Assembly: GCA_009778965.1 (NCBI GenBank)
Contig: WRFE01000004.1
Location: 1-54,835, forward strand
DNA: 54,835 nt
From: Candidatus Endomicrobium labiotermitis
GTDB taxonomy: Bacteria; Elusimicrobiota; Endomicrobiia; Endomicrobiales; Endomicrobiaceae
Direction: 5' to 3'
Both the position numbers and the translations under genes were made by a program. The notes under the pieces were generated by a model, which did no database searches, had not been told where the DNA came from, and saw only the letters and a program-made list of their open reading frames with translations. Below, piece after piece: positions 17,593 to 25,998 of this stretch. Each line of letters begins with the position of its first letter. The first letter of the stretch is position 1.

Positions 17593-18270
17593 ATGAACAA
17601 ATCAGTTTTTATAACCGCCACAGACACCGAAGTCGGTAAAACTTATGTCAGCTGCAAAATTGCAGAAGCTTTAAAAAAAGCCGGTATTAATTGCGGGGTT
17701 TTTAAACCTGTTTCTACCGGAGACAGAAGCGACGCCGAAAAATTAATAAAAGCCGCTAAAATAAATGAAAAGCCTGAAACAGTTACTCCGGTATTTTTTA
17801 AAAATCCGATGTCTCCTTACGCGGCTTCTTTAATAGAGAAAAAATCATTTGATTTGAAAAAAGTATATAAAAGCTACGAATACTTTAATAAAAAATATGA
17901 ATTCACAATTGTTGAAGGCGTAGGCGGACTTTTAGTTCCTTTAAAACAAAACTTTTTTGTTAATGATTTAATAAAGAGACTTTGCCTCCCGGTAATTCTG
18001 GTTGCAAGATTCGGACTGGGTACTATTAATCACACTTTGTTAACCGTGGATAAGTTAAAAAAAGATAAAACAAAAATTGCGGGAATAATATTAAGCGGTA
18101 AAAAAAACATCAATGATGTTTCGGCTAAAAGTAACGCAGATATTATAAGAGAACTAACGAAACTGCCGGTGCTGGAGCTTGGTTTAAACAAACAAGTAAA
18201 AGCGCAAATAATAAAGAATAAAGTGCAAATAAAAACAGAAATAACTTCAACTGAAAAAATAGCGTTATGA
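17593..18270 (+). CDS. bioD: Dethiobiotin synthetase
   Basis: 225 residues, normal length. It closes the ureido ring of dethiobiotin from 7,8-diaminopelargonate, CO2 and ATP. The P-loop TATDTEVGKT at residues 7-16 is the BioD version of Walker A; FKPVSTGDRSDA and VEGVGGLLVPL are the other family motifs. AAGGA precedes the ATG. The stop overlaps bioA by four bases (ATGA), so the two are translationally coupled. Confidence 0.94.
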   Translation: MNKSVFITATDTEVGKTYVSCKIAEALKKAGINCGVFKPVSTGDRSDAEKLIKAAKINEKPETVTPVFFKNPMSPYAASLIEKKSFDLKKVYKSYEYFNKKYEFTIVEGVGGLLVPLKQNFFVNDLIKRLCLPVILVARFGLGTINHTLLTVDKLKKDKTKIAGIILSGKKNINDVSAKSNADIIRELTKLPVLELGLNKQVKAQIIKNKVQIKTEITSTEKIAL

Positions 18271-19664
18271 ATATAAAACAACAGCTTATAAAAAAAGATA
18301 AACAAAATGTATGGCATCCGTATACACAAATGGCGGACTGGATAAACAACGATCCCTATGAACCGTTAATTATAGAAAAAGCAAAAGATTCTTATTTATA
18401 TGATATTGACGGCAAAAAATATCTTGACGGCGTGTCGTCTTTATGGGTAACTCTTTTAGGGCACAGAAATCCTAAGATAGATAAAGCCGTAAAAAAACAA
18501 ATAGATAGAGTCAGTCATACGACTTTTTTGGGTCTTACTCATAAACCTGCGATAGAATTGTCTGAAAAACTTTTAAATATTCTTCCCAAAAATCTTACAA
18601 AAGTTTTCTATTCCGACAACGGCTCAACGGCTGTTGAGGTAGCCTTGAAAATGGCGTATCAGTATTGGCAGTTTAAAGGTGAGCAGCGAAACTGCTTTCT
18701 GTCTTTAAAAAATGCTTATCACGGCGATACTATAGGTACTATGGCTGTCGGCGGTACGGATTTATTTCACTCAAAGTTTAAGCCGCTTTTTTTTAAAAAT
18801 TATTTCGCGCAATCTCCTTATTGTTACAGATGTCCTTATAGAAAAAACGAAGTCCCTTTTCCTAATAATGTCAAAAATTTTAAAGAACATAAAAAAATTA
18901 TGGGTTGTTCGGGGCAATGTATAAAAGAAGTTGAGATAATCTTATCCAAAAATCATAAAGAAATTGCCGCTGCAATAATAGAGCCGATAAATCAGGCGGC
19001 GGCAGGTATGATTATTATGCCTAAAGGCTATGTTAAAGAGTATGCGATTCTTTGTAAAAGATACAATGTGCCTTTAATATGCGATGAAGTTGCTGTGGGT
19101 TTTGGCAGAACAGGAAAAATGTTTGCTATAGAGCACGACGGCGTAAAACCTGATTTTATCTGTCTTTCGAAAGGTATAACAGGCGGCTATCTGCCTTTAG
19201 CTGTTACTGTAACCACAAATAAAATATATGATGCCTTTTTAGGCAAATACGAAGAATTCAAAACCTTTTTTCATGGTCATTCTTATACCGCAAATCCTCT
19301 TGCCTGCGCCGCCGCAAACGCAACTCTTGATATATTAAAAAAGGACAATGTCCTGAAAAAATTACAGCCAAAAATAGTTCATTTAGAAAAGGAACTTCTT
19401 TCCCTTTATAAACATGACAAAGTCGGCAATATTCGTCACAGCGGGGTTATGGCCGGAATAGAAGTAGTGAAGGATAAGAAAAAAGGCAAAGCCTTTGATT
19501 ATAAACTTAAAACCGGCGCGAGAGTTTGTGCGAATTTGCGTAAAGAAGGTATAATAATCAGACCTCTTGGCGATACATTGGTGTTATTTTTACATCTTAC
19601 AATGACAAATAAAGAGATTTCAAAAATAATATCGGCAATCAGGAAACAGTTGGATAAGCTTTAA
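18267..19664 (+). CDS. bioA: Adenosylmethionine-8-amino-7-oxononanoate aminotransferase
   Basis: 465 residues, a class III PLP aminotransferase that makes diaminopelargonate using S-adenosylmethionine as amino donor. Signatures are WHPYTQM near the N-terminus, YSDNGSTAVEVALKMAYQYW, NAYHGDTIGTMAVGG, the PLP-contacting CDEVAVGFGRTG, and LSKGITGGYLPLA, whose Lys forms the Schiff base. Together with bioD it gives the two middle-to-late steps; bioF, bioB and the pimelate steps are not in this window. A hairpin repeat and a convergent terminator follow. Confidence 0.94.
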   Translation: MNIKQQLIKKDKQNVWHPYTQMADWINNDPYEPLIIEKAKDSYLYDIDGKKYLDGVSSLWVTLLGHRNPKIDKAVKKQIDRVSHTTFLGLTHKPAIELSEKLLNILPKNLTKVFYSDNGSTAVEVALKMAYQYWQFKGEQRNCFLSLKNAYHGDTIGTMAVGGTDLFHSKFKPLFFKNYFAQSPYCYRCPYRKNEVPFPNNVKNFKEHKKIMGCSGQCIKEVEIILSKNHKEIAAAIIEPINQAAAGMIIMPKGYVKEYAILCKRYNVPLICDEVAVGFGRTGKMFAIEHDGVKPDFICLSKGITGGYLPLAVTVTTNKIYDAFLGKYEEFKTFFHGHSYTANPLACAAANATLDILKKDNVLKKLQPKIVHLEKELLSLYKHDKVGNIRHSGVMAGIEVVKDKKKGKAFDYKLKTGARVCANLRKEGIIIRPLGDTLVLFLHLTMTNKEISKIISAIRKQLDKL

Positions 19665-19675
19665 TTTAGCTGTTT

Positions 19676-19741
19676 GTCATGCTGAACTTGATTCAGTATC
19701 TAATTTTTAAAATCAGATTGCGGATCAAGTCCGCAATGGCA
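19676..19741. repeat. Two-hairpin intergenic repeat (CTGAA/TTCAG and TTGCGGA/TCCGCAA)
   Basis: The left hairpin is CTGAACTTGATTCAG and the right is ATTGCGGATCAAGTCCGCAAT, joined by about 26 AT-rich bases. The outer bases GTCAT...ATGGC echo the ends of the other palindromic elements here. The right hairpin has the same loop (TCAAG) as the one at 37131-37151, but with an A-T pair in place of G-C, a compensated change. Confidence 0.65.
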
Positions 19742-19756
19742 TATCAAAATAAAAAA

Positions 19757-19798
19757 AGAAAGAAAGCGTTTGAAGTTAAAATCAAACGCTTTCTTTTT
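19757..19798. terminator. Bidirectional terminator between bioA and HEAT lipoprotein
   Basis: AAAGAAAGCGTTTGA pairs perfectly with TCAAACGCTTTCTTT around an 8-base loop, with A- and T-tracts outside. It serves the two convergent genes ending at 19664 and 19819. Confidence 0.9.
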
Positions 19799-19818
19799 AT
19801 TATTACAGGTTAGTGTTA

Positions 19819-20505
19819 TTACTTCAGCAAAGATAATGCTTTTACCGCTTTTGTTACTACGTCGCCGTCGCTGAAAGCCAAAAGCGCTGTTATTGGCGCT
19901 ATGGAATCCGGTCCTATTTTTATCAATGTGTCAAAAGCAAGGTCTCTTGCATTTTTGTTGCCTTTAACAAGCGAAATCAAAGTAGGTATTGCCGCTGATG
20001 CCGCAGGACCGTAATTTCCAAGAAGTTCCATAGCGGAACTCTGGGTAGTCGGGTTTACGCTTATTAAAAGAGGAATCAAAAGCGACGGAACGTTCGCTCC
20101 GCCGATATTTGCTATAGCTTCAACTGCAGTTCTTTGCGCCTTAGCGTCCTTATCTCCTAACATGGTTATTAAATCAGGTATTGCCGCGTTTGCTTTAGGA
20201 CCTATCTGTCCTAATGCGAAAGCTGCGTTTGAGCGGACATTAGCGTCAGGGCTTGCAAGAAAAGGCAATAAAGCAGGAACTGCCTGAGCTCCTGATGCGC
20301 CAAGTTTCGCAATTCCTTGTATAGCGCCCATTCTTACAAGCGCATTATCGCTGTTTAGCTGTCCAAGCAAATAATTAAGCGTAGTTGATCCGGCTGCCAT
20401 TCCTCCTACTACTCCGATGGCTGTATCTGTGCCGTTACTGCCGTCAGTTGAGCAACCCGAGAAAATCAAAGCAAATGCAAAAACAGATAATAAAAAATTT
20501 TTCAT
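19819..20505 (-). CDS. HEAT/PBS-lyase-repeat lipoprotein
   Basis: 228 residues. The start at 20505 is chosen because AAGGAG lies about 8 bases upstream. A lipoprotein signal ends FSG-C18, so the mature protein is lipid-anchored. The rest is about five HEAT-type helical repeats of 30-35 residues (DALVRMGAIQGIAKLG-like, NVRSNAAFALGQIGPKA, KAQRTAVEAIANIGG, TTQSSAMELLGNYGPAA, NARDLAFDTLIKIG). Such solenoids usually bind other proteins; no enzyme motif is present. It is monocistronic and convergent with bioA. Confidence 0.8.
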   Translation of the reverse strand: MKNFLLSVFAFALIFSGCSTDGSNGTDTAIGVVGGMAAGSTTLNYLLGQLNSDNALVRMGAIQGIAKLGASGAQAVPALLPFLASPDANVRSNAAFALGQIGPKANAAIPDLITMLGDKDAKAQRTAVEAIANIGGANVPSLLIPLLISVNPTTQSSAMELLGNYGPAASAAIPTLISLVKGNKNARDLAFDTLIKIGPDSIAPITALLAFSDGDVVTKAVKALSLLK

Positions 20506-20655
20506 AATACTGCTCCTTTTTGTTTCAAACATTATCTGATTCTATAAAAATATTTTATAAAAAACAATTATAGATTTCGAATTGTGTTTGTTTTCAAAAA
20601 AAAGTAAAATCTATACTGTTGCAATAAAAATAAAATTTAAAGCGTTAAACTAATT

Positions 20656-21927
20656 ATGAAAAAAACAATTTTTGCAGTAGCTATTCTTTTTTTAACAAGT
20701 TTTGCCTTTGCCGAAAAAATCAATTGGGAGATTGTTGTTCAGCAGACTCTTGAGAAAAATCCCTTGATACAATCCGCCAAACTCAGGCTTGAAAACGCGC
20801 AGCAGGCGTATAACCGTTCTTTAAGCGGCTATATGCCGATGGTATCTTTGCGGGGAAGCGCGTCGCAAAGAGGCGGCGATGCGGCGGATGGTATAAACAC
20901 GACATTTTCAAGAAGTTATTCGTACGGTTTAAGCGCGAATCTTTCCATATTTTCAGGATTTGACACTTATAATGATGTCAGGCAAAAATCCACGGAACTA
21001 AAAATCGCTCAGCTTTCTTACGACAGAGTAGTTTCGGATGTGGCATACGAAGTTACAAGCCAGTACATAAATCTTATGTGGGCATATGAGTCTGTCGAAC
21101 TTTCAAAAAGAATTTTTGAGAGACGCAAAGAAAACAGAGATATGGTTCAGCTGAAATATAATTCAGGCAACGTTGACGCAGGTTCTTTAAAAAGAATTGA
21201 AGCCGACGTGGAACTTACATCTTTCAATTTAAGAAAAGCCCAAAGATATATAGAAACAGCGTCTGCCGCTTTGTTAAAAGCGATAGGCAGAAAAGATAAC
21301 GTGATTCTTGTGACCGAAGAGAAGCTGAGTATTCACGAAAGAATGATCGCAAGACCCGATTTTGCGGATATAATTACAAAAATCCCTGAATTTTTAACAG
21401 CTCAATTTAATGTGGACGTATCGAGATTTCAGTACGCGAAAGTGAAAAGCGCGTGGTTTCCGAATATCGGTTTGTCGGGCGGTATGTCAAGAGCCGGGCG
21501 CGAGTGGGCTCCGGACAGAGACAGCTGGGACGCCGGTCTTTCAATATCATATATGCTATTTAACGGCGGAGCCAGATTTGCAGATACAAAAATTTCTTCA
21601 AACCAGTTAAAAATAACAGAAGAAACGTTTAAAAACGTAACAAACTCGCTGAGATCTTCTGCAGTATCATATTTCAACAGTTTGACTGATTCCATAGAAA
21701 ACATGTCGGTAAGGGAATTCTATTTGGCGGCTTCGCAGCTTCAGGCAGAAATTTCTATGAGGAAATATATAAACGGTCTTTCGTCATATCAGGATTGGTA
21801 TTCTATAGAAAATGACTATATAAATTCGCAGACAATGTTTTTGGATACAAAAAGATCTTCAGCGATGGAAAAATCCAGATGGCGAAATTTTTTAGGTGAA
21901 GGATTTGCTGATGAGCCGGGGAAATAA
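20656..21927 (+). CDS. TolC-family outer-membrane efflux protein
   Basis: 423 residues with a Sec signal peptide (1-19, ending SFAFA). It shows the duplicated outer-membrane-efflux-protein pattern: an N-terminal half starting NWEIVVQQTLEKNPLIQSAKLRLENAQQAYNRS and a second helical hairpin with NLRSSAVSYFNSLTDSIENM. The length matches TolC/CusC-type trimeric channels. It heads an operon with the periplasmic adaptor (22019) and MacB-like ABC transporter (23376), together a tripartite exporter. The 91-bp gap to the adaptor carries a degenerate ATTACGA repeat. Confidence 0.88.
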   Translation: MKKTIFAVAILFLTSFAFAEKINWEIVVQQTLEKNPLIQSAKLRLENAQQAYNRSLSGYMPMVSLRGSASQRGGDAADGINTTFSRSYSYGLSANLSIFSGFDTYNDVRQKSTELKIAQLSYDRVVSDVAYEVTSQYINLMWAYESVELSKRIFERRKENRDMVQLKYNSGNVDAGSLKRIEADVELTSFNLRKAQRYIETASAALLKAIGRKDNVILVTEEKLSIHERMIARPDFADIITKIPEFLTAQFNVDVSRFQYAKVKSAWFPNIGLSGGMSRAGREWAPDRDSWDAGLSISYMLFNGGARFADTKISSNQLKITEETFKNVTNSLRSSAVSYFNSLTDSIENMSVREFYLAASQLQAEISMRKYINGLSSYQDWYSIENDYINSQTMFLDTKRSSAMEKSRWRNFLGEGFADEPGK

Positions 21928-21931
21928 ACGG

Positions 21932-21950
21932 CAATTACGAATGACGAATC
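21932..21950 (+). repeat. ATTACGA-type 7-bp repeat, intergenic copy
   Basis: CAATTACGAATGACGAATC lies just after the TolC-like stop codon. It is a degenerate copy of the unit also found in coding DNA at 14469 and 36512 and after rpsA at 41814. Confidence 0.55.
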
Positions 21951-22018
21951 AGCAACAGAGACAAAAACGGCAAATACGAACAAAAAGCAAAAAATGAATA
22001 TAAGAAAAAAGGATTTTT

Positions 22019-22948
22019 ATGAAAAAATTATTGATCATCTTAATCGTATTGATAGCGGCAGGAGCAGCGCTATTCTTTGTTTTCAAATCGCCCAAACAGG
22101 CGATAGATAAAGAAGCCCAGTTAAAACAAAGAAACCTGAGCGTTGAGTTTAGGGCAACGGGTATGGTAAGTCCGAGAAACAGGCTTGAAATCAAGCCTCC
22201 TTTTGCCGGAAGAATCGAAGAAATTCTTGTCAATGAAGGCAATGACGTTAAAAAAGGACAAATTATAGTTTGGATGAGCTCAAGCGAAAGAGCCGCAATG
22301 ACCGATGCGGCGCGCGCGATGGGCGAAGAAGAGTACGAAAGATGGAAAAATATATATAAACCTACCCCTATAGTAGCTCCAATGGACGGTTTTATAATCG
22401 CAAGGCAAAAAGAACCCGGTCAGACAATAACGGCTTCCGAAGCAGTGCTTGTTATGGCTGATGATTTGATAATAGAATCAAACGTTGATGAAACCGATTT
22501 AAGGTACATAAAAATCGGCAATGAATTAAAAATGTTTCTTGACGCTTATCCGGACGAAAATTTTAAAGGAGTCGTCGAACATATATCTTATGAATCTACG
22601 GTAGTAAGCAACGTTACCGTATACAAAATAAAAATCCGTCCGTTAAAAAAACCTTCTGTTTTCAGAGCGGGTATGACGGCTACAATAACTATTACCGCTG
22701 AATCAAAAAATGACGCGTGGTCTATTCCCAATAATTTTATAACCGACTCCAGAACCAGAAAAACTGTTTTAGTAAAGGGAGACAGAAATATTATTGAGAC
22801 AAGAGAAATTAAAACAGGAATAACCGACGGACGTTATACGGAAGTCGTCTCGGGACTTGAGAAAAACGAAACAGTAGTAACTCTTAGAACCCAGGCAAAA
22901 CAAAAAGCCACATCGTTTATTAATGCCGGCGGAACAAGAACTAGGTAA
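22019..22948 (+). CDS. Periplasmic adaptor (MacA/HlyD-like), short-hairpin type
   Basis: 309 residues. An N-terminal membrane anchor (about 1-23) is followed by a lipoyl-type half domain (LEIKPPFAGRIEEILVNEGNDV), a short helical link, the second lipoyl half (TPIVAPMDGFIIARQKEPGQ), a beta-barrel domain and a membrane-proximal domain. In MacA-type adaptors the link between lipoyl halves is a long alpha-hairpin that meets TolC; here only about 30 residues separate them, so the hairpin is almost absent. AAAGGA lies 5-6 bases before the ATG. It is co-oriented with the TolC and MacB genes but separated from MacB by an inserted palindromic element. Confidence 0.85.
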   Translation: MKKLLIILIVLIAAGAALFFVFKSPKQAIDKEAQLKQRNLSVEFRATGMVSPRNRLEIKPPFAGRIEEILVNEGNDVKKGQIIVWMSSSERAAMTDAARAMGEEEYERWKNIYKPTPIVAPMDGFIIARQKEPGQTITASEAVLVMADDLIIESNVDETDLRYIKIGNELKMFLDAYPDENFKGVVEHISYESTVVSNVTVYKIKIRPLKKPSVFRAGMTATITITAESKNDAWSIPNNFITDSRTRKTVLVKGDRNIIETREIKTGITDGRYTEVVSGLEKNETVVTLRTQAKQKATSFINAGGTRTR

Positions 22949-22957
22949 CAGTTTTTT

Positions 22958-23358
22958 GTCATTCCCGAGAGTTGTTATCGGGAATCCACGTTAGCCGTTA
23001 AAAAACTTAAATAGCAATAAAATGTAATGAAAGAAAATTTCTTTGTGTATATAATGACAAATGATAACAGAGGAACATTATATACAGGTATTACAAGTAA
23101 TTTAATCAAGCGCGTCTATGAACACAAAAATAAATTATGTGATGGTTTTACTGAAAAATATTCTTTAACAAAACTTGTGCATTATGAAATTTTTAAAGAT
23201 GCAGAAAACGCAATTGAAAGAGAAAAAGTTTTAAAGAAATGGAATCGTATTTGGAAAATAAGATTGATTGAAAATAGTAATAAAGACTGGAAAGATTTAT
23301 ATGATGAGATTATAGCTTAGTAAAAAATGGATTCCCGACTACGGATTTCGGGAATGAC
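22958..23358 (+). mobile_element. Palindrome-ended element carrying a GIY-YIG nuclease gene
   Basis: The left end (22958-22988) is GTCATTCCCGA, 9 bases, TCGGGAATCCA. The right end (23328-23358) is TGGATTCCCGA, 9 bases, TCGGGAATGAC. Each 31-bp end is a hairpin, and the stems and outer bases of the two ends are exact inverted repeats of each other. They bracket one small nuclease gene whose stop codon lies 7 bases before the right end. The inner sequence CCACGTTAGCCGTTAAAA after the left end and TTAGTAAAAAATGG before the right end recur in the 109-bp element at 38463-38571, which has no gene. The element splits the adaptor and MacB genes of one operon. Confidence 0.75.
23027..23320 (+). CDS. 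Small GIY-YIG nuclease, element-encoded
   Basis: 97 residues forming a bare GIY-YIG catalytic domain. It begins FFVYIMTNDNRGTLYTGITSNLIKRVYEHK, where Y..I and LYTG are the GIY/YIG strands and Arg in LIKRVYEH is the catalytic Arg; the Glu in AENAIEREKVLKKW is the metal-ligand region. Compact members of this family are common, scattered and mostly uncharacterised (UPF0213/YhbQ-like). Its position inside inverted hairpin ends, in the middle of an unrelated efflux operon, suggests it nicks or cuts DNA for the spread of the element. That role is inferred. Confidence 0.85.
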   Translation: MKENFFVYIMTNDNRGTLYTGITSNLIKRVYEHKNKLCDGFTEKYSLTKLVHYEIFKDAENAIEREKVLKKWNRIWKIRLIENSNKDWKDLYDEIIA

Positions 23359-23375
23359 GACAGGATCTAATTACA

Positions 23376-25340
23376 ATGAAAGTAGTTGAACTTAAAGGTT
23401 TAAAAAAAACATATCATCTTGAAAAAATCGACGTGCCTGTTCTTCACGGCATAGACCTTGAAATAAATCAGGGCGAATTTGTCGCGATAATGGGGCACTC
23501 GGGAAGCGGAAAATCGACCCTGCTTAATATTTTGGGATTGCTTGATAAGCCCAGCGAAGGATCGTTTAAGCTTGCCGGTATAGAAGTTTCAAAATATTCC
23601 GATGATGAACTTGCCGCTTTAAGAAACGAGTATCTTGGATTTATTTTTCAGCAGTTTAACCTTTTAAGCAAACTTACCGCTCTTGAAAATGTTCATCTTC
23701 CGGTTATTTATTCCAATTCAAAAGATGAAAAAAAACACGAAGATCCTAAAAAACTTTTAGAGCTTGTCGGTCTTAAAGACAGAATGGATCACCGGCCCAA
23801 TGAAATGTCGGGCGGTCAGCAGCAGAGAGTCGCCATAGCGCGTTCTCTTATAAATAAACCGCTTGTTATTTTCGCGGACGAGCCTACCGGAAATCTTGAT
23901 ACCAAATCAACAAAAGAAATCATCAATATATTAAAGCAGTTAAACGAGTCCGGAATAACCATAGTAATGGTAACGCACGAACCGGAGCTTACCGCTTATG
24001 CCACAAGAACGATAACCGTTAAGGACGGTTTAATAATTTCCGATCAAACCACGAAATCTGTCAGCAATAAAAATAATAACAATGCCGCTCAGGATTTTAA
24101 ACATAAAGCATTTTCAATATCGAGAATTAAAGATTATTTTGTACAGGCGTCAAGAGCGCTGATAGGCAATAAAATGAGGTCTATTCTTTCTATACTCGGC
24201 GTTATGATAGGCGTGGCAAGTTTGATAGCCATGCTTGCCGTAGGTACCGGCGCGCAAAAAGCCATTCAGGATCAAGTCGCGGGGCTTGGTTCCAATCTGC
24301 TTACTGTAATGCCCGGAACTTCGCAAAGAGGCGGAGTTTCAATGGCGGATGGAGCAAGACTCAGATTAATCCCCGAAGATATAGCGGATTTAAAGAAAAA
24401 CGTGCGCGGAATAGCTGCTATTTCAGGTTATGTAAGCGGCAGGGCGCAGATAGTCGCAAACGGCAAAAATTATAATACCCGCGTTGACGGCGTTTCCGTG
24501 GACTATTTTGAAATGAGAAATTCAATACCTTCAAGCGGCCGAGCTTTTACCGAAGTCGAAAACAAAGATAAACAAAAAGTTGTTCTTTTGGGCAAAACGG
24601 TTATTAATCAAATTTTCGGCAGTCCTGATTTTAATCCCATAGGCGAATTTATAAAACTTAATAGAATAGATTTTCAGGTTATAGGAGTGCTTCCCCAAAA
24701 AGGGTCAAGCGGGATGAGGGATGAAGACGATAAAGTTGTTATTCCTTTAAATACCGCTCTATACAGAGTAATGGGTACGCAGTATTTAAGCAATATGGAT
24801 GTGCAGGTAAAAGAAGATTTTGATATGCAGCTTGTAGCCGATGATATAACCACCAGGCTTTTGATTTCGCACAGATTAAGCCCGTCAAGCAGAGATTTGA
24901 TAAGAGTGCGTAATATGGCGGAAATTCAGGAAACAATGTCTTCAATGGCAAACGCGTTTTCGCTTCTTTTGGGCGCTATAGCGTTTATAAGCTTGCTTGT
25001 CGGCGGTATAGGAATTATGAACATAATGTTTGTTTCGGTTACCGAAAGGACAAAAGAAATAGGTTTAAGAAAAGCGATAGGAGCAAACAACGTTGATATA
25101 TTGTTTCAATTTATAATAGAATCTATAGTAGTGTGTTGCGCGGGCGGAATTATGGGAATAATTTTCGGAGCGGGCAGCGCGATTGTGATAAGTAAAATGG
25201 CCGGATGGACAACCGCGGTAACGCCTTTTTCAATAGGATTGGCATTTGGTTTCTCGGCTGTTACGGGTTTAGTTTTTGGAGTATGGCCTGCCAGAAAAGC
25301 TTCGCTTTTAAATCCTATAGACGCTTTGAGACAAGGCTAA
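23376..25340 (+). CDS. MacB-like ABC transporter (ATPase-permease fusion)
   Basis: 654 residues. Residues 1-225 form the ATPase with Walker A GHSGSGKS, Q-loop FQQFNLL, signature MSGGQQQRVAIARS and Walker B VIFADEPTGNLD. A linker is followed by a first membrane helix (about 270-295), a large periplasmic domain, and three helices in the last 130 residues with the MacB/FtsX permease motif GGIGIMNIMFVSVTERTKEIGLRKAIGA. Such mechanotransmission ABC proteins drive efflux of macrolides, peptides or lipoproteins with an adaptor and TolC, both encoded just upstream. The substrate is unknown. It starts 17 bases after the inserted palindromic element, so part of its leader derives from it. Confidence 0.92.
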   Translation: MKVVELKGLKKTYHLEKIDVPVLHGIDLEINQGEFVAIMGHSGSGKSTLLNILGLLDKPSEGSFKLAGIEVSKYSDDELAALRNEYLGFIFQQFNLLSKLTALENVHLPVIYSNSKDEKKHEDPKKLLELVGLKDRMDHRPNEMSGGQQQRVAIARSLINKPLVIFADEPTGNLDTKSTKEIINILKQLNESGITIVMVTHEPELTAYATRTITVKDGLIISDQTTKSVSNKNNNNAAQDFKHKAFSISRIKDYFVQASRALIGNKMRSILSILGVMIGVASLIAMLAVGTGAQKAIQDQVAGLGSNLLTVMPGTSQRGGVSMADGARLRLIPEDIADLKKNVRGIAAISGYVSGRAQIVANGKNYNTRVDGVSVDYFEMRNSIPSSGRAFTEVENKDKQKVVLLGKTVINQIFGSPDFNPIGEFIKLNRIDFQVIGVLPQKGSSGMRDEDDKVVIPLNTALYRVMGTQYLSNMDVQVKEDFDMQLVADDITTRLLISHRLSPSSRDLIRVRNMAEIQETMSSMANAFSLLLGAIAFISLLVGGIGIMNIMFVSVTERTKEIGLRKAIGANNVDILFQFIIESIVVCCAGGIMGIIFGAGSAIVISKMAGWTTAVTPFSIGLAFGFSAVTGLVFGVWPARKASLLNPIDALRQG

Positions 25341-25394
25341 TAACAGCAATTACGAGTTGTGTTGTTGCTACACAAAATAGAAAGTGGGGGAGAA

Positions 25395-25937
25395 ATGAAG
25401 AAATTTGCATTAGCAGTTGCATTGTCTTTTATTGTAAGCGCGTCGTCTTTTGCGTCGGAAAAAATTTACATTGGCGGAACCTTAGGTTTTTCCAGCAATT
25501 CCAGCTCTTACAGTGGGGGAGGTTCGGCTTCAAATTCGTACTTAACACTTGCTCCTCAAATCGGATATATAATAGATGATAGTCTTGACGTCGGCGTAGA
25601 CATTCAGCTTTATACGGGAGACACCACCGGTCACGGGTTTATACCGTATGTCCGTTATAATTTAGTGCAGTCCGGAGATTTTACTGTTTTTGCAAAAGGT
25701 TCTTTTGGTTATAAAAGCGAAAAAGCAAATGTAAGCGGAGCGAAAGCCTTAACTTCCGTAATTTTTTCAGCGGCTCCGGTCATACAGTATAATTTAGTTG
25801 ATTCATGGTTTTTATTTGTAAGCGCTGATGTACTTACTTTGTCTTTTGGTTCACAAGATAATTCCAGCAGAACAATTTTTGGATTAAACAGCGGAAATAC
25901 TTTGGGAAATGTCGGGATTACATACTATTTTAATTGA
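25395..25937 (+). CDS. Small outer-membrane barrel protein (first of three)
   Basis: 180 residues from the ATG at 25395, which has GGGGGAG directly upstream; an earlier ATG at 25359 would lengthen the product without a ribosome binding site. The signal peptide ends SSFAS. The mature part is an OmpA/OmpW-like eight-strand pattern (IYIGGTLGFSSNSS, LTLAPQIGYIIDDSLDVGVDIQLYTG) ending FGLNSGNTLGNVGITYYFN with a C-terminal aromatic/Asn. It has a Ser/Gly-rich early loop. It is less similar to the next two genes than they are to each other. Confidence 0.72.
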   Translation: MKKFALAVALSFIVSASSFASEKIYIGGTLGFSSNSSSYSGGGSASNSYLTLAPQIGYIIDDSLDVGVDIQLYTGDTTGHGFIPYVRYNLVQSGDFTVFAKGSFGYKSEKANVSGAKALTSVIFSAAPVIQYNLVDSWFLFVSADVLTLSFGSQDNSSRTIFGLNSGNTLGNVGITYYFN

Positions 25938-25998
25938 TAGATTTTTTATATACTTATAAAAGCAGTACCGCAGTTAAATAAACTCAAGGGGGAAACGA

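Noticed and set aside
22958-23358. GIY-YIG gene as part of a restriction or homing-endonuclease system
   Set aside because: No methylase, intron or intein is nearby. The hairpin ends and operon context point to a small dispersed element instead.
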